The notes: generated by a model from the letters alone, not told the origin. 64,000 nucleotides of DNA from VFMC01 sp046331225 (GCA_046331225.1 JAXLRF010000017.1:5481-69480); one strand, 5' to 3'; counted from the stretch's first letter, positions 44,010-52,705 are shown. Program-made: numbers and translations.

Positions 44010-44630
44010 ATGGTCGACGACGGTCCTTCGAAGTGGGAGCGCCTCGTCGCCGCGCACGAGGTGGTCGCACATCCGGCGGCGGGCGGTGTGATGCCCGAGC
44101 ACCACCCGCACGTGGCGTTGCTCACCTGCGCCGACGCACGGATCGGCCCGATGGCGCTGTTCGGGCTCGATCCCGGCGAGGCGTTCGTGGTCCGGGTCGC
44201 GGGAAACTCGGCGACGGCCGACGTCGTGGCCAGCCTCACCTTCGCGGTCGAGGCGCTGGCCGTCGACCTGGTCGTCGTGCTCGGCCACACCGGGTGCGGT
44301 GCCGTCGCCGCCGCGATGGCGGCGACGACCGACGTGTCGTACAGCCCGATCCTGGCGCCGATCGACGAGGTCATCGAGTGGTGCCACGCGCAACGCGACC
44401 ACCACGCGGCGACTGCGCCACTCGACGCGACGACGGTGCTGCGAGCGAACGTCGCCCGCAACGTCGCCCGCCTGCGCCGCGATCGAGGGCCATTGGGTGC
44501 TGCGATCGCGGCCGGTCGCGTCGATCTTCGCGGTGCCGTGATCGATCTGGTGTCCGGCGAGCTGATCGAGATCGGCGACGACGGCCACCCGAGGGACGCG
44601 AGCCGTCGTCCGCCCGATCCTGCGACCTGA
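44010..44630 (+). CDS. Beta-class carbonic anhydrase
   Basis: A 206-aa zinc enzyme interconverting CO2 and bicarbonate. The zinc ligands and catalytic dyad are in LLTCADARIGP (Cys, and Asp-x-Arg) and VVLGHTGCGAVAAAM (His, Cys). The core VRVAGNSATADVVASLTFAV is typical. GTG 43989 is a longer in-frame start; ATG 44010 gives the usual length. It is convergent with the FMN reductase gene over a short tandem repeat. Confidence 0.92.
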   Translation: MVDDGPSKWERLVAAHEVVAHPAAGGVMPEHHPHVALLTCADARIGPMALFGLDPGEAFVVRVAGNSATADVVASLTFAVEALAVDLVVVLGHTGCGAVAAAMAATTDVSYSPILAPIDEVIEWCHAQRDHHAATAPLDATTVLRANVARNVARLRRDRGPLGAAIAAGRVDLRGAVIDLVSGELIEIGDDGHPRDASRRPPDPAT

Positions 44631-44657
44631 CGATCAGGCCGATCAGGCCGATCAGGC
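44631..44657. repeat. Three tandem copies of CGATCAGGC
   Basis: Three exact 9-bp copies start at the base after the carbonic anhydrase stop codon and run into the stop codon of the convergent FMN reductase gene. No known role; it could influence transcription termination between the two. Confidence 0.6.
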
Positions 44658-45239
44658 GGATCGGCTGCCCGCGGCCGGCCGGCATCGGGCGACCCACGCA
44701 CGGAACGCGTCGAGCCAGGTGGTGAGGAAGCGTCGGGTCGACTCGTCGATCACGGTGCCGTCGTCCGCGAAGCGAGCAGGGCCGAACTGGATGTAGGCCT
44801 CGGGTTGCGCCAGCGTCGGTGCGTCGAGGTAGGCGAGGATGTTGCGCAAGTGCTGCTGCGCCATCGCGGTGCCGATGGCACCGGTCGAGGCACCGATGAT
44901 CGCGACCGGCTTGCCGGCGAACGCATTGTCCCCGTAGGGCCGCGACGCCCAGTCGATCGCGTTCTTGAGGGCACCCGGGATCGATCGGTTGTACTCGGGC
45001 GTGGCGATGATCAGCGCGTCGCAGCGCACGATGGCGGCCTTGAACGCCGCTGCCGGTACCGGGAACTCGCGGTCGAGGTCGTAGTCGTACAAGGGCAGAT
45101 CGCCGATCGACAGGACCTCGAAGTCCAGCTGCTCGCGATCCCCATGGTGCCGTGCTCGCTCGAGCTCGATCAGGCCGTGTACCAGCTTCCGGTTGATCGA
45201 CTGCGCCGATGTGCTGCCGACGATGCGTCCCACGTTCAC
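44652..45239 (-). CDS. NADPH-dependent FMN reductase
   Basis: A 195-aa flavodoxin-fold reductase. The phosphate-binding loop is VGRIVGSTSAQSINRKLVHG, and the flavin-binding block is IIATPEYNRSIPGALKNAID, followed by KPVAIIGASTGAIGTAMAQQ. GTG 45239 is preceded by GAGAGGAGCAGCAGGACC; the frame is open further upstream but that part lacks coding character. It could supply FMNH2 to the LLM or HpaB-type oxygenases of the window, though it is not linked to them. Confidence 0.9.
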   Translation of the reverse strand: MNVGRIVGSTSAQSINRKLVHGLIELERARHHGDREQLDFEVLSIGDLPLYDYDLDREFPVPAAAFKAAIVRCDALIIATPEYNRSIPGALKNAIDWASRPYGDNAFAGKPVAIIGASTGAIGTAMAQQHLRNILAYLDAPTLAQPEAYIQFGPARFADDGTVIDESTRRFLTTWLDAFRAWVARCRPAAGSRSA

Positions 45240-45411
45240 GGTCCTGCTGCTCCTCTCACCCAACGCCGATGCGCCGGAAGGAATCGGGTACCCACCACGT
45301 CCGCCGGTCGACCCCATTCGCGACACCCGGTCTGTCGTGTCCCCGGGGCGGGCACCGTTCCGTGATGCGAAGCCGGGATGCGATCAGCGCGACGACCACC
45401 GTGGTGAACCG

Positions 45412-45804
45412 GTGAGTGGCGTGGCGATCATCACCGAGGCGTGCATCGGGACGAAGGACCGTGCGTGCGTCGACGTCTGCCCGGTGCAGTGCATCTACGA
45501 GTACGACCCGGCCACGAACGCCTTGTTCTCCGAGGTGTAGGCCGGTGAGGGAATCGAGAACACCCACGTCCCGAGCGCGGACTCGATCGCGATCTTCGGG
45601 GACCAACTGCTCTACGTGAACGTCGACGAGTGCACCTCGTGCACCGCCTGCTATCAGCCGGACGTGTGCCCGGTGGGTGCGATCTACTCCGAGGATCGCC
45701 TGCCGGACGGCGCGTCGCGCACGACCTACAACTCGAACGACACCTCGAAGGGCAACGACCACTCCTTCTTCGCGCAACTCACCCGCGACGTCTTCGCCGA
45801 TTGA
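45412..45804 (+). pseudogene. 7Fe/8Fe ferredoxin interrupted by an in-frame amber codon
   Basis: One frame encodes both cluster motifs of a bacterial ferredoxin, but a TAG lies between them at 45538-45540. Before it: EACIGTKDRACVDVCPVQCI (the C-x7-C-xxx-CP type motif). After it: AGEGIENTHVPSADSIAI, then NVDECTSCTACYQPDVCPVG, ending at 45804. Reading through TAG gives about 130 aa, the full family length, with no frame change. Start is GTG 45412 or 45421. Either a recent nonsense mutation or a sequencing error; alternative decoding is unlikely. Confidence 0.85.
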
Positions 45805-45868
45805 CCGACCGCCGGATCCTCACGGCTCGACCCGGCCGCGACGCCGCAAGCAGAAACGGACGCACTTC

Positions 45869-45964
45869 ATGAACACCGCAGGTTGGACGATCTCGATCAT
45901 CGGCATCGTCATCGCTCTGTACCTCGCCGTCCGATGGGAGCGCTCGAGCCGCGGCCGACGCTGA
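45869..45964 (+). CDS. Possible tiny membrane protein
   Basis: A 31-codon frame, MNTAGWTISIIGIVIALYLA then VRWERSSRGRR. It has one clean membrane helix and a basic cytoplasmic tail, the usual look of bacterial small membrane proteins. The Shine-Dalgarno is weak (AAACGGA). It lies 64 nt after the ferredoxin. Chance is possible. Confidence 0.3.
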   Translation: MNTAGWTISIIGIVIALYLAVRWERSSRGRR

Positions 45965-46223
45965 CATCGGGTGCCTCGTCGCGCCCGTTCGCCCCGGGCT
46001 CTCACCGACTCGTGCCACCGGTCGGCGGCCGGGGCGTCAGCTCGTTCCGATCCAGACCGTGGCGTCAGCAGGAAGTCGTTCGTCGATGCAGCGCGCTCGC
46101 GGCGAGGACGCGACCTACGGGCAGGGCGATGGGACCCGACGAGAAGTTGGTGACCACCGTCCGGCAGAATCGCTCGAGGCCCGTCGCACTCGATCGTCGG
46201 GGACACGGAGGAAGGACAGGTCG

Positions 46224-46580
46224 ATGAGCGGGCGGCTGCAAGCGGTCGGCACGGGTGTCAACGCCGCGGTCGCCTTCGCGCTCGAGCTCTTCACACTCGG
46301 GTGTGTGGCGTGGTGGGCGTACACGTCGACGACACCCCGGTGGCTCGGACTGCTCACAGCGATCGTCCTCCCGAGCGCGATGGGCGTCGCCTGGGGCCTC
46401 GTCGCCGCGCCTCGGGCGAGGCACCCGCTGCACGGCGCAGCACGAACCGCGTTCCAGGCAGCGTGGTTCGGCATCGCCGTCGTGATCCTGATCGCCCGCC
46501 ACCACACGGCCTTCGGCGTGGTGTTGGCGTGTGTGATCGCGGCCAACCTCACCGCCGCCGCTGCTTGGCGGCAGGGCTGA
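46224..46580 (+). CDS. YrdB/DUF2568 family membrane protein
   Basis: A 118-aa protein with four membrane helices: AVAFALELFTLGCVAWWAYT, LGLLTAIVLPSAMGVAWGLV, TAFQAAWFGIAVVILIARH and FGVVLACVIAANLTAAAAW. The motif MGVAWGLVAAPRARHPL is typical of DUF2568. Function unknown in the family. GGAGGAAGGACAGG precedes ATG 46224. Confidence 0.82.
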   Translation: MSGRLQAVGTGVNAAVAFALELFTLGCVAWWAYTSTTPRWLGLLTAIVLPSAMGVAWGLVAAPRARHPLHGAARTAFQAAWFGIAVVILIARHHTAFGVVLACVIAANLTAAAAWRQG

Positions 46581-46611
46581 ACGAGACGTCTCGAGCGCGC
46601 CGATCGCTCCC

Positions 46612-46869
46612 CTACAGCTGGTCGACCACTCGTTGCGCCTCGTCCATGCCGGCTCCCGTGGCCGCGCGGTACGCCTTGATCGCATCGAGCTTCTTGCCGG
46701 CCCTCGCCAGCGCCACCACCTCCGGCGGGATCGTCTCGGTGGCCGGGGGCGTGTACGGCACTCCCACCGCCCGAGACAGCACGACCAGGTGTGCCTCGAT
46801 CGCTGCGAGCCGGGCGTTCACGGCACTCAGACGACGGTCGAGATCGTCGCTGTAGACCGGTGTGGACAT
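46612..46869 (-). CDS. Small protein with ribosomal L7/L12 C-terminal-like domain
   Basis: An 85-aa protein. The N-terminal ~40 residues form an amphipathic helix (RLSAVNARLAAIEAHLVVLS). The C-terminal part, VVALARAGKKLDAIKAYRAA then GMDEAQRVVDQL, closely follows the L7/L12 C-terminal fold (AGKK-xx-I-x3-R). It is not the true ribosomal protein, which is ~125 aa. GAGGAGGCACCC precedes ATG 46869. Role unknown. Confidence 0.75.
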   Translation of the reverse strand: MSTPVYSDDLDRRLSAVNARLAAIEAHLVVLSRAVGVPYTPPATETIPPEVVALARAGKKLDAIKAYRAATGAGMDEAQRVVDQL

Positions 46870-47000
46870 GGGTGCCTCCTCGTGATCATGGGCACCGTAC
46901 TGCGGTCTCGCAGCACGAGGAGGACGAGGGCCGCGGGCAGCCCGAACTGCGGCGCCCTCGACAGGATCTTTTCCGATCAGGGTCGCTCGATGTGCCTCTC

Positions 47001-47546
47001 ATGGGTGTGGACCTCACACGAACCATCCCGATCGTCGGCTCCGGCCGACCACACCTCGTCGCCCTGCTCGTGATCGCGACCATCACCTCGGCAGTCACGG
47101 CTCCGGCAGCCACCGCAGGGTCGATCTCGGCGTCGTCGAGCCTCGGCACCTGCAGGGCCGTGAGCGCGACGCTCGCGCGGGCGAGCCGTGATCTGTCGAT
47201 GCCGAGCGAGTCCGACGCGCCGTTCACGCCGTTCAGGTGGGAGCGTCAAGCCCGGCGACCGCTGACGAACGCACGGATGTCGGCCCTCACCGGACACGCA
47301 CCCGACACGCGGATCGAGGTGGTCGACCTCGCGTACTTCTTCCGCAACGTCGCATTCGTCCGGCCGTGGCACGATCCGCGGCAGGCCAGGGACGTCACGA
47401 GGTTCCAGCGCCTGATGAAGGTGATCCGGCGGCTGCTCGGAGACGTCCGCGTGTATCGCATCGGGACCATCCGGATCGACGCGTACATCATCGGCACCTG
47501 CGGTGCTGATCTCGTGGGCCTGTCGACCGTGCTGATCGAGACCTGA
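47001..47546 (+). CDS. Nuclease A inhibitor (NuiA)-like protein with signal peptide
   Basis: A 181-aa protein. Residues ~60-181 match the NuiA inhibitor family: LSMPSESDAPFTPFRWE, then IEVVDLAYFFRNVAFVRPWH, RLLGDVRVYRIGTIRIDAYI and DLVGLSTVLIE. Cyanobacterial NuiA inhibits the nuclease NucA. Here the fold is preceded by a signal-peptide-like start: basic residues, a core LVALLVIATITSAV and an APAATA cleavage site. No NucA-like nuclease is in the window. An internal start would give a cytoplasmic form. A divergent L7/L12-like gene lies 131 nt away. Confidence 0.78.
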   Translation: MGVDLTRTIPIVGSGRPHLVALLVIATITSAVTAPAATAGSISASSSLGTCRAVSATLARASRDLSMPSESDAPFTPFRWERQARRPLTNARMSALTGHAPDTRIEVVDLAYFFRNVAFVRPWHDPRQARDVTRFQRLMKVIRRLLGDVRVYRIGTIRIDAYIIGTCGADLVGLSTVLIET

Positions 47547-47667
47547 CCCAACGGGGTACCAGGCCGGGCCCGAGCGCTCGCATCCGAGCGCTGGCACGGC
47601 TCGAGCGTCGCGGATGATTCGCGCTCCCCCTGGGCGAAGAAGCCTGTGGCTGGGTACAACTGCGCCG

Positions 47668-49287
47668 ATGGCTGCGACCCGGAAGACCTCTCGGTCGGCG
47701 ACGACCGCTCGAGCCACACGAACGCCAGAGGAGTCGCTCGTCCGTTATCGCGCCAAACGCGACTTCGGCGTCACGCCGGAACCTTCGGGCGCCACGACCG
47801 GCCCTCCCCCGGCACACGGCGCACGTTTCGTCGTCCAGCGGCACCGCGCCTCGCGACTGCACTACGACCTCCGGCTCGAGGCCGACGGCGTGCTGCACAG
47901 CTGGGCGGTGCCGAAGGGGCCGACGCTGGACCCCGGTGTGCGACGGATGGCGATCCACGTCGAGGAGCACCCGTTGGACTACTTCGACTTCGAAGGCGTC
48001 ATCCCTGCCGGCGAGTACGGCGGCGGCGATGTCATCGTGTGGGACTGGGGCACGTGGGAGCTGGCCGAGGGTGACGATCCGGGTGAAGCGATCGCTGCCG
48101 GCGATCTGCACATGGTGCTGCACGGCACCAAGTTGCGTGGAAGGTTCGCGCTGGTCCGACGCGGCCAAGAGGGTGATCGCGAGCAGTGGTTGCTGATCCA
48201 CAAGCGCGACGACCACGCGGTCGAGGGGTGGGATGCCGAGGATCATCCGCGTTCGGTGAAGTCGGGACGGACCAACGACGAGGTGAAGGCTGCGCCGTCT
48301 GCCACGTGGTCGAGCCGAGCGAGCTGGGCCGGGCCGACGCCGGATGAGTTGGCTGCGCTGGATGCGCTTCCCCGTTCCGGTGGGCGTTGGCACCTCGGAG
48401 CACACGAACTGCGCGTCACCAACCTCGACAAGGTCGTGTTCCCGGCGTCGGACGGGCACGGCGCGGTGACGAAGCGCGACCTCGTGCGGCACTACGCGGT
48501 CGTGGCACCGGTGATGCTGCCCTACCTGCACGACCGTCCGGTCAACCTGCACCGCTACCCGGACGGAATCAGCTCGAAGGGCTTCTGGCACAAGGCACGT
48601 CCCGATCACGCACCCGAGTTCGTGACGAGCTGGCGCTACGAGGACGCCGATGCGGACGAGACACAGGTGTACGCCGTGCTCGATTCGCCGGCCGCACTGG
48701 TGTGGGCGGCGAACTTCGGAGCGATCGAGCTGCACCCCTGGACGTCGACGGCCGCTGCCCCGCACCACCCGACGTGGGCGATGATCGACATCGATCCCGG
48801 CGAGACCACCTCGTTCGACGACGTGCTCGTCCTCGCACGGTTGCACCGAACGGCCCTGGAACACATGGGAGTGAAAGGGTGCCCGAAGGTGACGGGCAGC
48901 CGCGGCGTCCAGATCTGGGTCCCGGTCGATCCCCGATACGACTTCGACGACACACGCCGCTGGGTCGAGCAGATCTCGCATGCCATCGGGAACACCGTGC
49001 CGGAGCTCGTGAGCTGGGAGTGGCGCACCACGAACCGAGGGGGCCTCGCGCGGCTCGACTTCACGCAGAACGCCATCAACAAGACGCTCGTCGCCCCGTT
49101 CAGCGTGCGACCCCTCCCGGGCGCGCCCGTGTCGGTTCCGATTCGTTGGGACGAGCTCGACGACCCCGACCTGCGACCCGACCGCTGGACGATCCGCGAC
49201 GTCGGCTCGCGGCTCGCGCAGGCGGGCGACCCGCTCGCCCCGCTCATCGGCCTGCACCAACGCCTGCCCGACCTCAGCGAGGCGTGA
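47668..49287 (+). CDS. ligD: LigD-type NHEJ protein: 3'-phosphoesterase plus polymerase domains
   Basis: A 539-aa DNA repair protein. The phosphoesterase domain (about 45-190) has FVVQRHRASRLHYDLRLEAD and GVLHSWAVPKGPT. The primase-polymerase domain (about 245-535) has TNLDKVVFPASDGHGAVTKR, HRYPDGISSKGFWHK, the catalytic WAMIDIDPGE and RGVQIWVPV. No ATP-dependent ligase domain and no adjacent ku, so partner genes must be elsewhere. ATG 47668 lies seven bases after a TACAAC(T) hexamer; an upstream in-frame ATG at 47614 is less likely. Confidence 0.92.
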   Translation: MAATRKTSRSATTARATRTPEESLVRYRAKRDFGVTPEPSGATTGPPPAHGARFVVQRHRASRLHYDLRLEADGVLHSWAVPKGPTLDPGVRRMAIHVEEHPLDYFDFEGVIPAGEYGGGDVIVWDWGTWELAEGDDPGEAIAAGDLHMVLHGTKLRGRFALVRRGQEGDREQWLLIHKRDDHAVEGWDAEDHPRSVKSGRTNDEVKAAPSATWSSRASWAGPTPDELAALDALPRSGGRWHLGAHELRVTNLDKVVFPASDGHGAVTKRDLVRHYAVVAPVMLPYLHDRPVNLHRYPDGISSKGFWHKARPDHAPEFVTSWRYEDADADETQVYAVLDSPAALVWAANFGAIELHPWTSTAAAPHHPTWAMIDIDPGETTSFDDVLVLARLHRTALEHMGVKGCPKVTGSRGVQIWVPVDPRYDFDDTRRWVEQISHAIGNTVPELVSWEWRTTNRGGLARLDFTQNAINKTLVAPFSVRPLPGAPVSVPIRWDELDDPDLRPDRWTIRDVGSRLAQAGDPLAPLIGLHQRLPDLSEA

Positions 49288-49699
49288 CCACACGCATGGC
49301 GCCATCGATCACACCCGCACCCGTCGAGGAGCCGGCGTTGTTGATCAGGAGACCTTCAGGGTGCCAGTGCTGCCCGCTGACCAGCCTTCGGCGCCCAGAA
49401 TCTGGCGTCGATGTCCTGGGCGCCGGCACCCAGATCACGCCTGCGGCGGTGTGTGCGCGTGGCGCCCAGAACCTCCGGCCCGAGACCGCCGACTGCCCGG
49501 TACCGCCGGTTGAAGACCATCCCCAGACCCGACGGACCCCGAGAACGACCAGAGACCATGGAGGACGTCCTCGGCGGTTCGGGTCACGACGGCCCGCGCC
49601 GGCCGGGCGATCCCGGTCTGGCTCCGGTGCGGCGGCTGATCGCGTTCGTCGGCCACGATCAGCGAATGGCTGCCGGCCTGACCACCATCGCGGCCTCGA
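49288..49699. other. Gene-free stretch with an inverted repeat
   Basis: This 412-nt stretch between ligD and the convergent serine hydrolase shows no frame with coding character. Its one feature is the 9-bp inverted repeat at 49390-49424. Confidence 0.5.
49390..49424. repeat. Perfect 9-bp inverted repeat, with a third copy nearby
   Basis: GGCGCCCAG (49390-49398) and CTGGGCGCC (49416-49424) are exact reverse complements around 17 nt. A third direct copy, GGCGCCCAG, is at 49461-49469. It lies about 100 nt after the ligD stop, so a terminator or a remnant of a small repeat element is possible. Confidence 0.5.
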
Positions 49700-50884
49700 C
49701 TACGCGACGGCGGTGTAGACGCTCGTCCAGAAGTCCTGGTGGATCGGCGGCAACCACGGGCCGCTGAACAGCTGGTTGGTCAGCAAGATGCCGACCAGAC
49801 CTCCGGTCGGGTCGTTGGCCCACGAGGTGCCCATTCCCCCGGTCCACGAATAGGTGCCCGGCGTCTCGGCGATGTGCGTCTTGCGCCGTACCACGCCGAC
49901 GCCGAATCCCCAGCCGGTCGCGCCACTTGCGTCGGGTCCGCCCTGCAGCGATCCGTCGGTGGCGTAGAGCTGATCGGCGGTCATCGCGGCGACGGACGAT
50001 CGCGACAGGATCGGACCGCCGCCGTCGAGCAGCGCCTGCGCGAAGGCGAGGTAGTCGTCGAGGGTCGAGACGAGTCCGCCGGCGCCGGATTCGAACGCTG
50101 GCCGCGCCGCCCAGCCGCCATCGGCCAGGTCGAACACCGCCCCTGGCCCTGGCGCCCAGTCCGCAGGGAGGTACGACGGTCCGAAGCGGTCCATCGACCC
50201 GGCCGGTACGTGGAACGCGGTGTCGCGCATGCCCAGGGGACCGAAGATCCGCTCGGCGAGCACGTCACCGAAGCGCTGACCCGTGGCGCGTTCGACGACC
50301 GCTCCGAGCACATCGGAACCCATGTTGTAGAGCCACTTCTCGCCGGGCTGGTGCTCGAGCGGGAACCGCCCCAGCACCGCAGCGAACTCGTCGAGCGCCG
50401 GCGCCTTCGACGGCTGCGGCGGCCCGACCTCGAGGCCCAACGCGCGTGCCATCTCGTTCGGCAGCGTCTGCCCCTCCCAGTCGGCGAAGTCCATGCCCCA
50501 CCCGAGGCGGAACGTGAGTGCGTCGTGCACGGTGGGTTGGCGCACCGCCGGGACCGTGTCGTCGCTCGATCCTCGCGGATCGACCATGACCCTGCGGTCG
50601 GCGAGCTCCGGCAGCCACAGCGCGAGCGGGTCGTCGAGTCGCAGTACACCGTCCTCCGCGAGCGCGAGCACCGCCGCGGCGGTGATCGGCTTGGTCATCG
50701 ACGCGATGCGGAAGATGCTGTCGCGCCGCACCGGCGAGGAACCGTCGAGCGTGCCGGCCACACCGACGTGCACCTCACCCTCGCGGGCGACGAGCCACGC
50801 AGCCCCGGGCACGCCGTCGGGTGCCACATGCCGACCGACCAGACCGTCCAGTCGTGCCAATCCGTTCGTCGTCCATGCGGTCAT
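49700..50884 (-). CDS. Serine hydrolase, beta-lactamase (class C/esterase EstB) fold
   Basis: A 394-aa cytoplasmic-looking enzyme (no signal peptide). The nucleophile SxxK is IASMTKPITAAAVLAL (about residue 62-65); the YxN motif is WLYNMGSDVLGAVVE; the third motif is in TYSWTGGMGTSWAND. Length and motifs fit EstB-like esterases or D-aminopeptidases rather than true beta-lactamases. It is a single gene, but a second, different member of the same fold lies at 63538. Confidence 0.9.
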   Translation of the reverse strand: MTAWTTNGLARLDGLVGRHVAPDGVPGAAWLVAREGEVHVGVAGTLDGSSPVRRDSIFRIASMTKPITAAAVLALAEDGVLRLDDPLALWLPELADRRVMVDPRGSSDDTVPAVRQPTVHDALTFRLGWGMDFADWEGQTLPNEMARALGLEVGPPQPSKAPALDEFAAVLGRFPLEHQPGEKWLYNMGSDVLGAVVERATGQRFGDVLAERIFGPLGMRDTAFHVPAGSMDRFGPSYLPADWAPGPGAVFDLADGGWAARPAFESGAGGLVSTLDDYLAFAQALLDGGGPILSRSSVAAMTADQLYATDGSLQGGPDASGATGWGFGVGVVRRKTHIAETPGTYSWTGGMGTSWANDPTGGLVGILLTNQLFSGPWLPPIHQDFWTSVYTAVA

Positions 50885-50966
50885 CGTTCGATCCTCCTTC
50901 GGCCCGAATGCTTCGACCAGTGGACCGGCCGAAACTCATCGCGCGGGCCCCGATCGAGGACAGTGG

Positions 50967-51060
50967 TCAGAGCCGCTCGCCAGCGGCGCAGGCCTCGACG
51001 AGAGCGCTGAATCGACGCTCGCGCGTCTCGGGTCGTTTCGCTTCACCGATCCAGAACGCC
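50967..51060 (-). pseudogene. YdeI/OmpD-associated protein, C-terminal fragment
   Basis: About 30 codons, MRAFWIGEAKRPETRERRFS then ALVEACAAGERL, match the conserved C-terminus of YdeI/OmpD-associated proteins. Upstream, the frame becomes low-complexity with no recognisable remainder, and nearby frames hold no clear continuation. It seems to be the end of a decayed gene. Confidence 0.5.
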
Positions 51061-51650
51061 CGCATCTTCCGGCAGCTCGGCGGGGTCGAGTCCCACAACG
51101 AATCCGTCGTCGGGTGATCCCGATGCAGGCGCTCGTCCAGGTCGGGTGGAAGACCGCTCGGCCGCTTCGACGTCGAGTACGGCCTGCTGGCTCGTGTCGC
51201 GTGTGGCGGAGTCACCGCGCTCACCGATCTGCGGCGCGTACGCCGGAGTGACCCGCGCGTGGGGTGGTGGTCGGGTGATCGGCGCGTTCACCCTCACCTC
51301 GACCACGAGGAGTGCCGATCCAGGAGCAATGAGCATCGGCCGAGTTTGAAGCAGTGGTCCGAGCGCGCTGGATGCGTGGCAACAACTGAGGGACACCCGC
51401 CGTACCGACGCCGCCCGGCAACCGGCGACCGATCCCATGGGTGCGACACCACCTGTCACGGCATCGCCCGCCGTGCGGTCACCCACGAACACAGATGTCA
51501 GGTCCGGCGGAGTCGACCTCCGCATGTGAGGCCCAGCGAACCATCTGGTCGTCGTTTGCGGACCGGCACTGCAGGGTAGATGCCCCGAGGCCACGAAGCG
51601 AGGTGAACCCTTGATGAGCGACGACATCGACGAACAGGCTCGTGCGTCCG
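51061..51650. other. Gene-poor stretch, probably decayed sequence
   Basis: 590 nt without a convincing gene. A 194-codon open frame crosses it on the minus strand (51043-51627), but its composition is unlike coding sequence and it has no family resemblance. Base composition is slightly less GC-rich than neighbours. Confidence 0.4.
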
Positions 51651-52607
51651 ATGAAGGTGTTCATCACCGGCGCGAGTGGCTTCATCGGCCGCCGGCTCGT
51701 CGAGCAGTTGCGGGCCCGCGGCGACGAGGTGTGCGGTGTCGATCTGCACGCCGACGCGAGCAACGACGTGGTGGCCGGCGACATCACGACGCCCGGGGCG
51801 TGGCAGGACCACGCCGCCGGATGCGACCTCGTCATCCACACGGCAGCGATCGTGTCGAACGCCGAGGGCATGGATGCACAGTGGCGGGCGAACACGCTCG
51901 GCACGCGCCTCGTGCTCGACGCCGCATGCCGTGCCGGCGCCACGCGCTTCGTCTACTTCTCGTCGGTGCGGGCCTTCTCGGACCTCGGGTTTCCCGACGG
52001 CGTCACCGAGGCGTATCCGGTGCGTCCCGACGGCAACGCATACGTCGACACCAAGATCGCGTGCGAGCAGGTGGTGCTGCAGGCCCACGCCGCAGGCGAG
52101 GTCGACGTCACCATCGTGCGCCCCGGCGACGTGTACGGCCCGGGCTCACGCCCGTGGACGGTGATCCCGATCGAGAAGATCCGCAAGGGGCAGTTCCTGC
52201 TCCCCGCCATGGGCAACGGGATCTTCAGCCCCGTCTACATCGACGACCTCGTCGCCGGTGTGCTGTTCGCTGCGTCACACCCCGACGCCGTCGGCCAGGT
52301 GTTCACGATCAGCGGCGGGGTGGGCGTGACCTGCAAGGAGTTCTTCGGCCACTACTACCGCATGCTCGACAAGCGCGGTCCGACGGTGGTGCCGACCGCG
52401 ATCGCCGTCGCCGGCGCTCGAGCCTCGGCCGCGATGGCTCGGCTGTTCCGAGTGAAGACCGAGGTGAACCCCACCTCGATCCGCTACTTCGCCCGTACCG
52501 GCACGTACTCGATCGAGAAGGCACGCCGAATGCTCGGCTACGACCCCCAGATCGACCTCGCCACCGGCATGGCCCGCATCGAGGAGTGGCTCTCCACCCA
52601 GCCGTGA
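51651..52607 (+). CDS. NAD-dependent epimerase/dehydratase (extended SDR)
   Basis: A 318-aa oxidoreductase. The NAD-binding motif is MKVFITGASGFIGRRLVEQL at the N-terminus; the catalytic Tyr and Lys are in YVDTKIACEQVV (YxxxK), with Ser in VYFSSVRAFSDLG. VRPGDVYGPGSRPW is the usual downstream block. It resembles 3-beta-hydroxysteroid dehydrogenase/sugar epimerase types; the substrate cannot be told. GTG 51642, three codons earlier, is an alternative start. Confidence 0.9.
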   Translation: MKVFITGASGFIGRRLVEQLRARGDEVCGVDLHADASNDVVAGDITTPGAWQDHAAGCDLVIHTAAIVSNAEGMDAQWRANTLGTRLVLDAACRAGATRFVYFSSVRAFSDLGFPDGVTEAYPVRPDGNAYVDTKIACEQVVLQAHAAGEVDVTIVRPGDVYGPGSRPWTVIPIEKIRKGQFLLPAMGNGIFSPVYIDDLVAGVLFAASHPDAVGQVFTISGGVGVTCKEFFGHYYRMLDKRGPTVVPTAIAVAGARASAAMARLFRVKTEVNPTSIRYFARTGTYSIEKARRMLGYDPQIDLATGMARIEEWLSTQP

Positions 52608-52705
52608 GCCGGCCGATTCCGCGAGGCGCAGGTGCCCACTGCTTCCTCGCCCACTCCTGGCTTCTGAGCGACGTTCCCGAAGACGAACGAACCCCATTCT
52701 GAGCC

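Noticed and set aside
45538..45540. Amber codon read as pyrrolysine
   Set aside because: Pyrrolysine use is confined to methylamine-type enzymes in a few lineages, and no pyl genes are present; mutation or error is simpler.
51043..51627. 194-codon minus-strand frame as a gene
   Set aside because: It has no recognisable domain, unusual composition, and overlaps the YdeI fragment in another frame.
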